This document shows, piece by piece, positions 31,514 to 40,389 of a stretch of DNA of 64,000 bases. The notes beneath the pieces were generated by a model. That model saw only the letters and a program-made list of their open reading frames with translations. It was not told the origin of the DNA and did not search any database. This stretch comes from Microbacterium cremeum (lineage in GTDB: Bacteria > Actinomycetota > Actinomycetes > Actinomycetales > Microbacteriaceae): contig NZ_CP063812.1 of NCBI RefSeq assembly GCF_015277855.1, positions 2,108,001 through 2,172,000 of the forward strand. Reading direction: 5' to 3'. Both the position numbers and the translations under genes were made by a program. Positions within the stretch are counted from its first letter, which is position 1; each line of letters starts with the position of its first letter.

Positions 31514-33919
31514 CTACTTGACCACGACCGTCACGGGCGCGCTCTCGGAGGGCTTCACCGTGTCGCTCCCCGTGTACTCCGCCCGCAGTTCGTGCTCACC
31601 CGGCGCGAGGGTCGGCAGCGTGATCTTCGCGACACCGCCCTCGCCGGTGGTGGTGAGCGTCGCGGTGGCGATCGCCGTGTCGCCGTCGTAGACGACGACC
31701 TCGCCCGCGACGGGCGTGCCGAACTCGGCGGTCACGGTCACGGCGTACTTGACCTTGCCGTTGCCCTTCGAGTTGGCCAGCACCTTGTTGGGCGTGCCCA
31801 CGGTGACGCTGTCGGCACGGTCGATGTCGACGGGCACGGTGAGCGTGGTGCCGGTCTGCGCGCCGGTCAGCACGAGCTCGGCGGTCGAGCCGAGCGGCAC
31901 GTCGGCCGGCAGCTCCACGGAGATCGAGGCGGTGCCGTAGTCGTCGTACACCGCCGTTCCGACGGTGTTGTCGACCGGGAAGGTGCCGAGCACCTCGCCG
32001 TCGAGCGACACCGCGATCTCGGAGTCCGTCACATCACCGGGTGCGGTCATCGCCCACGACTTGACGCCCAGCGCGACGGTCGCGCCCGGGTCGTACGCGG
32101 CCGGCGCACCCGCCGCGAAGGCCACCTCGACCGCCCGCTGCGAGTAGTCGACCGCCAGCGGAGAACCGGCGGGCGCGAACTCCTCGAGGTAGTCGACCAT
32201 CGCTGCGAGGTCCACCTTGCCGGTGTCGCGCTTGTCGGCGCCGTTCCCGAACTCGCGGAAGTTGTCGCCGCCGCTCGCGAGGAACGAGTTGACCGTGACG
32301 GAGTAGGTCGCCGCCAGGTCGATCGGCTCACCGTTCAGCCACATGCCCGTGATGGTGCCCCGCGGCGCCTCGTACGTCAGCCCCTCTTCGTCCAGTGCGG
32401 TCGCGGGGTTGTCCTGCTGCACCTCGGTCACGATCTGCTGGGTGTAGGTGTACTGGAAGCCCTCGGACGCACCGAGCCGCAGGTAGGGCCGGGTCGGGAG
32501 CGCGTTGAACGCGTCCCGCTGCCACTGCTGCTCGAGCACGGTCTGGATCTGCGCGCCGGTGAGCTGGAGGTTCACGAGCGTGTTGGCGAAGGGCTGCACC
32601 AGCGCCGCCTGCTTGTAGGTCAGGGTGCGCGGGAACGACCCGTCGGCGGGAACAGTGCCGACCATGTCGGTACGGAGGCCGCCGGGATTCATGAACGCGA
32701 TCTGCGCACCGCCGGATTCCGGCGCTTCGGTCGCCCACTGCTGCACCTCGGCGACGAGGTTGCCCAGCGTCGACTCGCCACCACGGTTCTCGCTGGTGCC
32801 GTTCGCGAGCTTGGCACGGTTGAAGGCTCCGGCGATCTCGCCCAGGGGCTCGGCGCCGAGCACCTCGGCATCGGCGAGCGCCGCCGCGACGAGCTGCGCG
32901 ACCTCGTCATCCGGTGCCGCCGGGTGCGATGCGATCGCGATGATCGACTGCGTCTTGGCGTGGACCTCACCGGTCGCACCGTCGACGGTGTAGACCAGCT
33001 GGTTCAGGTTGGTGCCGTACTGGCCGGCCGAGACCACGGGGCGCGTCGTGACGGCGCGGCCCTGGTCGATCCACTCCTGGACCGGGTACTCGCAGTTGTA
33101 GGCGAGGTGCGTGTGGCCCGACACGATGGCGTCGACGTCGGCCGACACGCCGCCCACGATCTCGCCCCATGCCGTGCCGGGCGCGACGCCCTGGGTGCAG
33201 TCGGTGACCGGCGATCCCTCGTGCACCAGCATGACGACGAGGTCCGCCCCCGCGGCGACGAGCTCGGCGGCCTCGGCGTTGACCGAGTCGACGATCCCCC
33301 GCACCTCGATGTCGGCGATGCCGGCGGGGCTGACCAGTGCGTTGAGCTCTTCGGTGACGGCGCCGACGAAGCCCACCTCGACGTCGCCGAACTCCTTGAT
33401 CCAGGTCGCCGGCACGGCGTCGTCACCGGTGGCGCGCATCTTGAGGTTCGCGGCGATGTACTGCCACTCGGCTCCGCCGTACGGGTTCGTCACCGGGTCG
33501 TAGGGTGCCATGACGCGCTCGACGAGGTCGTCGTAACCCTGGTCCAGCTCGTGGTTTCCCACTGCCGAGACCTCGAGTCCGGCGGCGTTGAGGGCGTCGA
33601 TCGTCGGCTTGTCGTTCTGGATGAACGACTCGAACGTCGAGGCGCCGATGAGGTCGCCCGCGGCGGCGAACACCGTGTTGGGGTTGGCGGCTCGCAGCGC
33701 CTCGACCGCGCCCGCGAGCTTCGCGGCGCCGGCCTCGGCGCCGTTCGCCGCGATGCGGCCGTGGAAGTCGTTCGTGGCGAGGATCTGCACCTCGGTGGTG
33801 GCGGCGTGGGCGGCAGGCGCGGTGAGCGCGCTCACGCCGATCGCGGCCGCAGCCGCGACTGCGCATACGGCGAGCCGCCGGGATGCGCGGGGACGGTCTG
33901 GGTGGGACCTGATTCGCAT
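31514..33919 (-). CDS. Secreted 5'-nucleotidase / 2',3'-cyclic phosphodiesterase family protein
   Basis: An 801-aa exported metallophosphatase that should dephosphorylate extracellular nucleotides. A signal peptide covers residues 1-39 with cleavage at AHA-A. The N-terminal calcineurin-like domain has NDFHG at 50-54, GDLIG, GNHELDQG and SGHTH. The C-terminal 5'-nucleotidase domain has NPGGLRTD and NSFLASGGDNF. From about residue 580 come Ig-like or Big domains; there is no LPXTG or terminal membrane helix, so it is likely released or held by the wall non-covalently. The start was chosen for AGAGGAAA ahead of the ATG. Confidence 0.92.
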   Translation of the reverse strand: MRIRSHPDRPRASRRLAVCAVAAAAAIGVSALTAPAAHAATTEVQILATNDFHGRIAANGAEAGAAKLAGAVEALRAANPNTVFAAAGDLIGASTFESFIQNDKPTIDALNAAGLEVSAVGNHELDQGYDDLVERVMAPYDPVTNPYGGAEWQYIAANLKMRATGDDAVPATWIKEFGDVEVGFVGAVTEELNALVSPAGIADIEVRGIVDSVNAEAAELVAAGADLVVMLVHEGSPVTDCTQGVAPGTAWGEIVGGVSADVDAIVSGHTHLAYNCEYPVQEWIDQGRAVTTRPVVSAGQYGTNLNQLVYTVDGATGEVHAKTQSIIAIASHPAAPDDEVAQLVAAALADAEVLGAEPLGEIAGAFNRAKLANGTSENRGGESTLGNLVAEVQQWATEAPESGGAQIAFMNPGGLRTDMVGTVPADGSFPRTLTYKQAALVQPFANTLVNLQLTGAQIQTVLEQQWQRDAFNALPTRPYLRLGASEGFQYTYTQQIVTEVQQDNPATALDEEGLTYEAPRGTITGMWLNGEPIDLAATYSVTVNSFLASGGDNFREFGNGADKRDTGKVDLAAMVDYLEEFAPAGSPLAVDYSQRAVEVAFAAGAPAAYDPGATVALGVKSWAMTAPGDVTDSEIAVSLDGEVLGTFPVDNTVGTAVYDDYGTASISVELPADVPLGSTAELVLTGAQTGTTLTVPVDIDRADSVTVGTPNKVLANSKGNGKVKYAVTVTAEFGTPVAGEVVVYDGDTAIATATLTTTGEGGVAKITLPTLAPGEHELRAEYTGSDTVKPSESAPVTVVVK

Positions 33920-34095
33920 GGATGTTTCCTCTTGCTCTCGGGTTTCGATGCCGTCGTGCTGACACGGGGGTTCGCCGTCGCTGACACGCCGTGCCTCGAG
34001 CCTAGGATCGGTTGGCGCGGCAGACCAGAGGGGCGACGGAGACTTCACCCACCCGTTACGCAACTCACCGCCCGTGCGGGTGAGCGGTCGGGCCC

Positions 34096-34539
34096 TCAGC
34101 GCCTGCCGGCGAACGGTGCGAGCGCATCGCGCAGCGCGGCGAGGGTCGCGGCATCCGTGCCGACGCTCGCCATCACGTGTCCGGGCACTTCGAGGGCACG
34201 CCGGCGCAGTGCCTGCCCCGACGGGGTCAGCGCCACGTCGAGCACCCGCTCGTCGTCGGCGCGCCGGGTGCGGGTGACCAGGCCCTGCGCTTCGAGGCGC
34301 TTGATGAGCGGAGACAGCGTCGCCGGCTCCAGCGCGAGCTCCTCCGCGAGGTCTCGCAGCGACCGTGGTGACGACTCCCACAGGGCGAGCATCACGAGGT
34401 ACTGCGGGTGCGTGAGCCCGAGCGGCTCGAGGATGGGCCGGTAGATCGCGACGACGTTGCGGGCGGCGGTGACCAGGGCGAAGCACACCTGGTTCTCGAG
34501 CTTCAGCAGGTCGTCGGCGGTGGGAGGGGTGTCGGTCAC
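34096..34539 (-). CDS. MarR family transcriptional regulator
   Basis: A 147-aa winged-helix dimeric regulator. The core reads LGLTHPQYLVMLALWES, then SLRDLAEELALEPATLS (recognition helix), then LVTRTRRADDERVLDVALT (the wing), which is the classic MarR order. MarR proteins of this kind often respond to peroxides or small aromatic ligands; here the single Cys in NQVCFAL near the N-terminus resembles OhrR-type regulators. It is divergent from a small zinc-ribbon gene, and an inverted repeat lies between the two starts, so auto-regulation and control of that gene are likely. Confidence 0.9.
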   Translation of the reverse strand: MTDTPPTADDLLKLENQVCFALVTAARNVVAIYRPILEPLGLTHPQYLVMLALWESSPRSLRDLAEELALEPATLSPLIKRLEAQGLVTRTRRADDERVLDVALTPSGQALRRRALEVPGHVMASVGTDAATLAALRDALAPFAGRR

Positions 34540-34564
34540 CCCGAGATTCTATCGACGCAAATCG

Positions 34565-34576
34565 TTAGTACACTAA
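34565..34576. promoter_or_regulatory. Candidate MarR operator
   Basis: TTAGT-AC-ACTAA, a palindrome in an AT-rich patch between the MarR gene and the divergent small gene. It touches the first base of the latter's ATG at 34576. The size and AT content fit a MarR dimer site. A protein bound here would block initiation of the small gene and possibly of marR. Confidence 0.6.
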
Positions 34577-34830
34577 TGACTATGACAGAGACGGATGCCG
34601 CAGACCGCCGCTCGCTGCGCCAGCGGGTGCGCGAGGCCGGCGGGTGGTACGCGTGGTGGAACACGAAGCTCATTCGCGTGGCGGGGCCTGCGGCCGTAGG
34701 GCCCTACGAGACGGCTCCCCCGCCCACGGCGGCCGAACGCGCCGAGCGCGCGTGCCCGCTGTGCGGGGCACCGATCTCGCAGCACGTCTTCGACCGCTCG
34801 GGCCCCAAACCCCTCATGCACTGCCCGTAG
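34576..34830 (+). CDS. Small zinc-ribbon protein, unknown function
   Basis: An 84-aa protein, or 82 aa if the second ATG at 34582 is used. The N-terminal part has REAGGWYAWWNTKLIRVAGPA, which I do not assign to a family, and the C-terminal part has ACPLCGAPISQHVFDRSG followed by a terminal MHCP, suggesting a zinc ribbon built from CPLC, H and C residues. It is divergent from a MarR regulator and its start overlaps the palindromic operator. There is no signal peptide or membrane helix. I have no functional prediction. Confidence 0.75.
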   Translation: MTMTETDAADRRSLRQRVREAGGWYAWWNTKLIRVAGPAAVGPYETAPPPTAAERAERACPLCGAPISQHVFDRSGPKPLMHCP

Positions 34831-34833
34831 CAG

Positions 34834-34859
34834 CGCCTGAGCCGCCCGGGCTTCAGGCG
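34834..34859. terminator. Terminator hairpin at the uvrB end
   Basis: CGCCTGAGCC and GGCTTCAGGCG pair with a single bulged T around GCCCG. It spans the uvrB stop codon and lies just after the convergent zinc-ribbon gene, so it can terminate both. Confidence 0.6.
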
Positions 34860-36934
34860 TGCCCGGCGCGCTCCATCGCCCGCAGCTCCTTCTTGAGATC
34901 CTGCACCTCGTCGCGCAGGCGGGCCGCCAGCTCGAACTTCAGCTCTCCCGCGGCGGCGAGCATCTGGCTGCTGAGGTCGGCGATCGTCGCCTCGAGCTGC
35001 TCGGCGCCCTCGGCCGCGATCCCCTCCCGACGCAGCTGCGGCGTCGGCGACTTGCCCTTGCCCGACTTGGTCTTCGCGGCGGCTTTGCCCCGCAGCATCC
35101 GGTCGGTGTCGGAGGCCTCGCGCGCGAGCACCTCGGTGATGTCGGCGATCCGCTTGCGCAGCGGCTGAGGGTCGATCCCGCGCTCCTTGTTGTACGCGAC
35201 CTGCTTCTCGCGCCTCCGGTCGGTCTCTTCGATCGCGTTGCGCATCGAATCGGTGATCGTGTCGGCGTACATGTGCACCTGGCCCGACACGTTGCGCGCC
35301 GCGCGGCCGATGGTCTGGATGAGCGATGTGCCGCTGCGGAGGAACCCCTCCTTGTCGGCGTCGAGGATCGCCACGAGCGACACCTCGGGAAGGTCGAGGC
35401 CTTCGCGGAGGAGGTTGATGCCGACGAGCACGTCGTAGACGCCGGCCCGCAGCTCGCTCAGCAGCTCGACGCGGCGGAGCGTGTCGACGTCGGAGTGCAG
35501 GTAGCGCACGCGCACGCCGTGCTCGCCGAGGAAGTCGGTGAGTTCTTCTGCCATCTTCTTGGTGAGCGTCGTCACGAGCACGCGCTCGTCGCGCTCGACG
35601 CGGATGCGGATCTCTTCGAGCAGGTCGTCGATCTGGCCCTTCGACGGCTTCACGATGATCTCGGGGTCGACGAGGCCCGTCGGACGGATGATCTGCTCGA
35701 CGACGCCGTCGGCCACGCCCATCTCGTACCGGCCCGGTGTCGCCGACAGGTACACCGTCTGCCCGATGCGCTCCTTGAACTCGTCCCAGCGCAGCGGCCG
35801 GTTGTCGAGCGCGCTCGGCAGCCGGAACCCGTGCTCGACGAGCGTGCGCTTGCGCGAGGCATCCCCCTCGTACATCGCGCCGATCTGCGGAACCGTCACG
35901 TGCGACTCGTCGATGACCATGAGGAAGTCGTCGGGGAAGAAGTCCAGCAGCGTGTGCGGCGGCTCACCGGCGGACCGCCCGTCGAGGTGGCGCGAATAGT
36001 TCTCGATGCCCGAGCAGAACCCCAGCTGCTGCAGCATCTCGAGGTCGAACGTCGTGCGCATGCGCAGCCGCTGCGCCTCGAGCAGCTTGTTCTGCGACTC
36101 GAGCTCTTGGAGCCGCCCCGCCAGCTCCTCTTCGATCGTGCCGATCGCGCGCTGGACGGTCTCGGTGCCGGCGACGTAGTGCGAGGCGGGGAAGATCGGC
36201 ACGCTGTCGAGCCGCTGCACCACGTCGCCGGTGAGCGGATGCAGCATGTACAGCGCCTCGATCTCGTCGCCGAACATCTCGATCCGGATCGCGTACTCCT
36301 CGTACACCGGGATGATCTCGATCGTGTCGCCGCGCACGCGGAAGTTGCCGCGCGAGAAGTCCACGTCGTTGCGGTTGTACTGCATCGCGATGAACTTGCG
36401 GATGAGCGCATTGCGGTCGTACACCTCGCCCACCTGCAGCGCGACCATCGCGCGCATGTACTCCTCGGGCGCACCCAGGCCGTAGATGCACGACACCGTG
36501 CTCACCACGACGACGTCGCGGCGGCTGAGGAGCGAGTTGGTGGTGGAGTGGCGCAGGCGTTCGACCTCGGCGTTGATCGAGGAGTCCTTCTCGATGAAGG
36601 TGTCGGTCTGCGGGACGTAGGCCTCGGGCTGGTAGTAGTCGTAGTAGCTGACGAAGTACTCGACGGCGTTGTGCGGCATGAGCTCGCGGAACTCGTTCGC
36701 GAGCTGCGCGGCGAGGGTCTTGTTGTGGGCCAGCACGAGCGTCGGCCGCTGCACGGCCTCGATCAGCCAGGCCGTCGTGGCCGACTTGCCGGTGCCGGTG
36801 GCGCCGAGCAGCACGACGTCGGTCTCGCCCGCGTTGATGCGGGCGGCGAGCTCGGCGATCGCCTGCGGCTGGTCGCCCGACGGCTCGTACTCGCTCACGA
36901 CCTCGAACGGCCGCACGGATCGTGTGGTCTGCAT
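34853..36934 (-). CDS. uvrB: Excinuclease ABC subunit B
   Basis: A 693-aa helicase-like damage-verification subunit of nucleotide excision repair. Walker A is GATGTGKSA near residue 38, the beta-hairpin follows around [12 protein letters not shown], helicase motif II reads MVIDESHVT (DESH), and motifs V-VI are [12 protein letters not shown] and [11 protein letters not shown]-terminal UVR motif ([12 protein letters not shown]) binds UvrC. The ATG at 36934 is preferred because it gives the usual N-terminus; an ATG 30 bases upstream has no better ribosome-binding site. It is separated from uvrA by about 3.4 kb of other genes. Confidence 0.96.
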   Translation of the reverse strand: MQTTRSVRPFEVVSEYEPSGDQPQAIAELAARINAGETDVVLLGATGTGKSATTAWLIEAVQRPTLVLAHNKTLAAQLANEFRELMPHNAVEYFVSYYDYYQPEAYVPQTDTFIEKDSSINAEVERLRHSTTNSLLSRRDVVVVSTVSCIYGLGAPEEYMRAMVALQVGEVYDRNALIRKFIAMQYNRNDVDFSRGNFRVRGDTIEIIPVYEEYAIRIEMFGDEIEALYMLHPLTGDVVQRLDSVPIFPASHYVAGTETVQRAIGTIEEELAGRLQELESQNKLLEAQRLRMRTTFDLEMLQQLGFCSGIENYSRHLDGRSAGEPPHTLLDFFPDDFLMVIDESHVTVPQIGAMYEGDASRKRTLVEHGFRLPSALDNRPLRWDEFKERIGQTVYLSATPGRYEMGVADGVVEQIIRPTGLVDPEIIVKPSKGQIDDLLEEIRIRVERDERVLVTTLTKKMAEELTDFLGEHGVRVRYLHSDVDTLRRVELLSELRAGVYDVLVGINLLREGLDLPEVSLVAILDADKEGFLRSGTSLIQTIGRAARNVSGQVHMYADTITDSMRNAIEETDRRREKQVAYNKERGIDPQPLRKRIADITEVLAREASDTDRMLRGKAAAKTKSGKGKSPTPQLRREGIAAEGAEQLEATIADLSSQMLAAAGELKFELAARLRDEVQDLKKELRAMERAGHA

Positions 36935-37055
36935 CTGTCCCAGCGTAGGCGGCGGCTCCGACATCGCGGCCGACTCGAGGTATCGGATCGCGCCGCGTTC
37001 GCGGCAAGCGGATGCCGGGCGCCGATCTCATCGATCGCCGGCGAGGTCCGCGCGA

Positions 37056-37703
37056 TCAGCCGCCGAACCCTCCCCCGTCGAATCCTCCGAAGCCTCCCCC
37101 GTCGAATCCCCCGCCGAGGCCTCCGCCGTCGAACCCGCCGCCGAAGGCTCCCCCGTCCGCGCCCGACGCGCTGCCCAGGTCGTAGGTGTCGCCGATCCAC
37201 GCCGGCCCGGAGGCGAGCTGGAGAGAACCGGCGCCGACCGTGTAGTACGCCGTGACCGCGCTCGAGAAGAGGAACTGGTTCGCCACCAGCGACATGACGC
37301 CGGCGCTCGCCAGCATCGTCCGCACGTCCACCGCGTCGCGGGCGTCCTCGGCGCCGGGGCGCCGGCCCACGACGGTGCCGAGTGACGCGCCGGTGACGGC
37401 ATCCGTCCCCCCGACCGCCGCCCTCCGCGCCCGGTGCTCCTCCGCCCGCCGCACCAGCCGGGCGAGCACGGTGGGGTCCTCGGCTGCGGCCTCGCGCTCG
37501 GACTCGGCCATGAAGGGCCGCAGCTGCTCGAACATCTCACGGCGGCGCTGGGGCGGCAGGTCGCCGAACGCGGTCGCGTGCGCGCTCTCGATGACCGAGG
37601 CGGGAAGCGTCCCGAGCAGGTAGACGTACCGCGCGATCCGCTCTTCGTCGGTCACAGCGCGGTACGGGTCCCTGCGCCGGCGGAATCTCGAGAGCATGCC
37701 CAT
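37056..37703 (-). CDS. Gly-rich repeat protein, unknown function
   Basis: A 215-aa protein I do not recognise. The ATG at 37703 has a GGAGGTG ribosome-binding site at 7 bases. Residues 1-100 are charged and helical, rich in Arg and Glu (FRRRRDPYRAVTDEE). Residues 130-175 contain a moderately hydrophobic segment. The last 35 residues are a repeat of GGGFDGGG-type units, encoded by a DNA repeat of the CCTCCGCCGTCGAA type. The tail resembles flexible or phase-separating low-complexity ends seen on some membrane-associated actinobacterial proteins. It is divergent from a DUF4126 gene. Confidence 0.7.
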   Translation of the reverse strand: MGMLSRFRRRRDPYRAVTDEERIARYVYLLGTLPASVIESAHATAFGDLPPQRRREMFEQLRPFMAESEREAAAEDPTVLARLVRRAEEHRARRAAVGGTDAVTGASLGTVVGRRPGAEDARDAVDVRTMLASAGVMSLVANQFLFSSAVTAYYTVGAGSLQLASGPAWIGDTYDLGSASGADGGAFGGGFDGGGLGGGFDGGGFGGFDGGGFGG

Positions 37704-37795
37704 GCGACACCTCCATGACGTGCGTCCAGAGTACGCCGCCGCGCTCCGCAGCGACACCGCCCGCGTCGGGACCGCGACGCGCCTAGAGTGAAGGC

Positions 37796-38404
37796 GTGCT
37801 GGAGTTCCTCGTCGGGTCGGGACTCGCCACGGCGGCGGGGCTCAACGCGTGGATGCCGCTGTTCGTGCTCGGGCTCGCGGACCGGTTCGTGCCGGCGGTC
37901 GAGCTGCCGGCGGGCTGGGCCTGGCTGTCATCCGATGTCGCCCTGTGGGTCGTCGGCGTGCTGCTGGTGGTCGAGATCGTCGCCGACAAGATTCCGGCAG
38001 TCGACTCGGTCAACGACGTGATCCAGACGCTCGTGCGCCCGGCGGCGGGCGGCATCGCCTTCGGCGCGGGCTCGAGCGCCGAGACCGTGCGCGTGGACGA
38101 CCCGGAGCTCCTCTCCGGGACGGCCTGGGTGCCGATCGCGATCGGCGTCGTGATCGCGCTCGCGGTGCACGCGCTGAAGGCCGCGGTGCGCCCGGCGGCG
38201 AATGTCGCCACGGCGGGAATGGCAGCTCCCGTCATCAGCACCGTCGAGGATGCGACCTCGCTCGCCCTGTCGGTGCTCGCGATCGTCGTGCCGGTCGTGG
38301 CGCTGCTCGTGATCGTGGGCCTCGGCGTCGCCGTGGCGGTGACGTTGCGCTCCCGGCGGCGGCGGCGCGCGGCGCGCGATGGCGCCCCGCCGGACGACCG
38401 CTGA
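37796..38404 (+). CDS. DUF4126 family membrane protein
   Basis: A 202-aa membrane protein with four or more hydrophobic segments, starting with a GTG. The N-terminal GSGLATAAGLNAWMPLFVLGLADRF and the central VADKIPAVDSVNDVIQT match my memory of the DUF4126 family, for which no function is established. A basic tail, RSRRRRRAARDG, ends the protein on the probable cytoplasmic side. It is convergent with coaE, with only 9 bases between them, and I see no terminator hairpin there. Confidence 0.85.
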   Translation: MLEFLVGSGLATAAGLNAWMPLFVLGLADRFVPAVELPAGWAWLSSDVALWVVGVLLVVEIVADKIPAVDSVNDVIQTLVRPAAGGIAFGAGSSAETVRVDDPELLSGTAWVPIAIGVVIALAVHALKAAVRPAANVATAGMAAPVISTVEDATSLALSVLAIVVPVVALLVIVGLGVAVAVTLRSRRRRRAARDGAPPDDR

Positions 38405-38413
38405 TCGCGCCGG

Positions 38414-39034
38414 CTACCGCGCCCGCGCCGCCCGCAGGTGCACGGGCAGTCGCTCCCACAGCTCATCGACCTGCCGCAGCGTGTGCTCGAGTGTGCCGGC
38501 GGTGTCGATCACGACGTCGGCGATCGCGAGCCTCGCGTCGTCCGGTGCCTGCGATCCGATGCGGGCCGCCGCCTCGGCCTCGCTCAGCCCGCGCAGCGCC
38601 ACGAGCCGTCGCGCGCGCACCTCCGCCGGCGCGTGGGCCACGACGACGAGCTCCCACGGGTCGTCCACCCGCGCCTCGACGAGCAGCGGGACGTCGTAGA
38701 CGACGACCGCCTCGGGATCGGCCGCGAAGGCGGCCTCGAACCTGCGGGCCGACTCCGCCCGGACCGCGGGATGCACGATGGCGTTGAGGCGTGCGATCGC
38801 CGCGGGATCGCCGAAGACGCGCGCGCCGAGGGCGGCGCGATCGAGCGATCCATCGGACCGCAGCACATCTGCGCCGAACTGGTCGGCGAGGGCGGCGAGG
38901 ACGCCCGACCCGGGCTGCTGCACGTCGCGCACGAGCTGATCGGCGTCGACCACGACGGCGCCGTGCTCGGCGAGACGCCGTGCGATCGTTGACTTTCCGG
39001 AGGCGATTCCGCCCGTGAGTGCGACGAGTGGCAT
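38414..39034 (-). CDS. coaE: Dephospho-CoA kinase
   Basis: A 206-aa enzyme that catalyses the last step of coenzyme A synthesis, phosphorylating dephospho-CoA. The P-loop is GGIASGKST at 8-16. The CoA-site segment VVDADQLVRDVQQPGSG and the lid segment with LVALRGLSEAEAAARI are typical. It lacks the extra C-terminal GrpB-like domain found fused to CoaE in many actinobacteria, such as Mycobacterium. In most actinobacteria coaE lies near rpsA and uvrB, and both are in this window on the same strand. Confidence 0.95.
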   Translation of the reverse strand: MPLVALTGGIASGKSTIARRLAEHGAVVVDADQLVRDVQQPGSGVLAALADQFGADVLRSDGSLDRAALGARVFGDPAAIARLNAIVHPAVRAESARRFEAAFAADPEAVVVYDVPLLVEARVDDPWELVVVAHAPAEVRARRLVALRGLSEAEAAARIGSQAPDDARLAIADVVIDTAGTLEHTLRQVDELWERLPVHLRAARAR

Positions 39035-39555
39035 GACTCGAGGATGCCATGTGCCGGCGCGGCCTCACGGTCACCGGCGCCGCAGCAAGCCTGGGCCGTT
39101 CCTGAGCGGGGCCTGAGGCGCCGCTGAGGGCCCGGGAGTAGCCTCGGGGACACCCGAAGGAGCAGCACCGCACGTGCGGAGTCTGGGGAGGGTGGGGCCA
39201 TGACCTCCGGATGCGACGACGTTGCGTCCGGCATGATCCCGCTCCGACGCACGCGCCGCTGCGCCGCCTTGCGCGGCGGAGCGAGCGACGCGGTCCGCTC
39301 CCGGCGCGTAGGAGCGGCGATCGTGGGGGCGATCGCCACTCCGACGCGCGCACCGAGGACGCGCGCAGGGCGGGTTGTGGGGAAGCTCCCCGCCCTCCGC
39401 GCGGCCTGTCGTTCCGGCGGAACGAGCGGGCGGCGCGGATCGGGACCCGCCGCCCGCCACCCGGCCGGACGCCGCGCGGTCCTGACCGCCGCCTCGACGA
39501 TGTGCCGCTGATGCACGAGGGGCAGCACCTGTTCCAGAGCCCGATCTGGGATATC
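39035..39555. other. 521-base gap before the response regulator gene
   Basis: This is the longest stretch without a confident gene in the window. It has the promoter of leftward coaE at its left end and that of the response regulator at its right. The regulator's frame stays open leftward to 39211, with possible ATG starts at 39511 and further upstream, but the codons there are Arg/Ala-rich and unlike its core. An 8-base inverted repeat is at 39409-39425. I see no tRNA or clear small RNA. Confidence 0.5.
39409..39425. promoter_or_regulatory. Inverted repeat upstream of the response regulator gene
   Basis: TCGTTCCG-G-CGGAACGA is an 8-base perfect inverted repeat with a single central base, about 145 bases before the assigned start of the response regulator gene. 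It could be an operator, possibly for that regulator, although OmpR-type sites are usually direct repeats. Chance occurrence in GC-rich DNA is possible. Confidence 0.3.
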
Positions 39556-40350
39556 ATGACCGACGTCCAGCTGCCGGCGCAGGCATCGCCGGCTCCGGGG
39601 GGTGCAGCAGTGCAGGAAGCACGCGTAGCGGTCGTGATCGAGGATGAGGACGACATCCGGTCCCTGCTGTCGACCGTGCTGGCACAGGCCGGCTTCGAAG
39701 TCCACGGCGCCGCGAACGGCGCGGACGGTGTCGAGCTCGTGCGCGCCCACCGCCCCGTTGTCACGACTCTCGACGTCAACATGGCCGGCATGGACGGATT
39801 CGAGACCGCCAAGCGCATCCGCTCGATCAGCTCGACCTACATCGTGATGCTGACAGCGCGCACGGAGGAGATCGACGCGCTGCAGGGACTGGAGGCCGGC
39901 GCCGACGACTATGTCGCGAAGCCGTTCCGGCCCCGGGAGCTGCGCGCGCGGATCGATGCGATGCTGCGCCGCCCGCGGGAGGTCGCGCCCGCCCGCGCCG
40001 ACACGACGGCGCCGTCGTCCGCGTCCGCGGCGGCGTGGCTCGATCATCACGGTCTGAGGCTCAACCCCGAGACTCGCGTCGTGACGGTGGACGGCGACGA
40101 GGTCGTGCTGACGCGCAGCGAGTTCGACATCCTCGCCGACCTGCTCTCCGGCGGACGACGCGTCCGGGCGAAGACCGACCTCGCGATAATGCTGCGCGGC
40201 GACCAGTCCGTCGCCGACTTCGTCAGCGACAGCGACGCACGCGCGATCGAGGTGCATGTCGCGAACCTCCGCCGCAAGCTCGGCGAGTCGCCGTCCGAGC
40301 CGAGATGGATCGAGACGGTGCGCGGGGTGGGCTATCGCTTGACGGGATGA
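39556..40350 (+). CDS. OmpR/PhoB-type response regulator
   Basis: A 264-aa two-component response regulator. In the receiver domain (about 23-135) the acidic pocket is EDEDD near 29-33, the phospho-acceptor is D73 in TLDVNM, and the conserved lysine is K122 in AKPF. The C-terminal winged helix (about 165-264) includes LTRSEFDILADLLS and the recognition region AIEVHVANLRRKLGE, ending in RGVGYRL. The start is uncertain: ATG at 39556 is given, with ATG at 39511 and GTG at 39610 as alternatives. It is convergent with the GGDEF-like and histidine kinase genes, the probable partners. Confidence 0.88.
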   Translation: MTDVQLPAQASPAPGGAAVQEARVAVVIEDEDDIRSLLSTVLAQAGFEVHGAANGADGVELVRAHRPVVTTLDVNMAGMDGFETAKRIRSISSTYIVMLTARTEEIDALQGLEAGADDYVAKPFRPRELRARIDAMLRRPREVAPARADTTAPSSASAAAWLDHHGLRLNPETRVVTVDGDEVVLTRSEFDILADLLSGGRRVRAKTDLAIMLRGDQSVADFVSDSDARAIEVHVANLRRKLGESPSEPRWIETVRGVGYRLTG

Positions 40351-40389
40351 GCCCGTTCTCGGTCGCTCCGCGGCGGTCGTGACCCGGGG

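Noticed and set aside
28508..34444. Very long open frame on the plus strand (about 1,978 codons)
   Set aside because: It is antisense to uvrA and the 5'-nucleotidase. Its composition is Arg/Asp/Val/His-rich with no domains, the expected mirror of a high-GC, strand-biased gene.
34565..34576. Frameshift or broken start of the zinc-ribbon gene
   Set aside because: The palindrome at the ATG first looked like damage, but the frame is intact from two possible ATGs to the stop at 34830.
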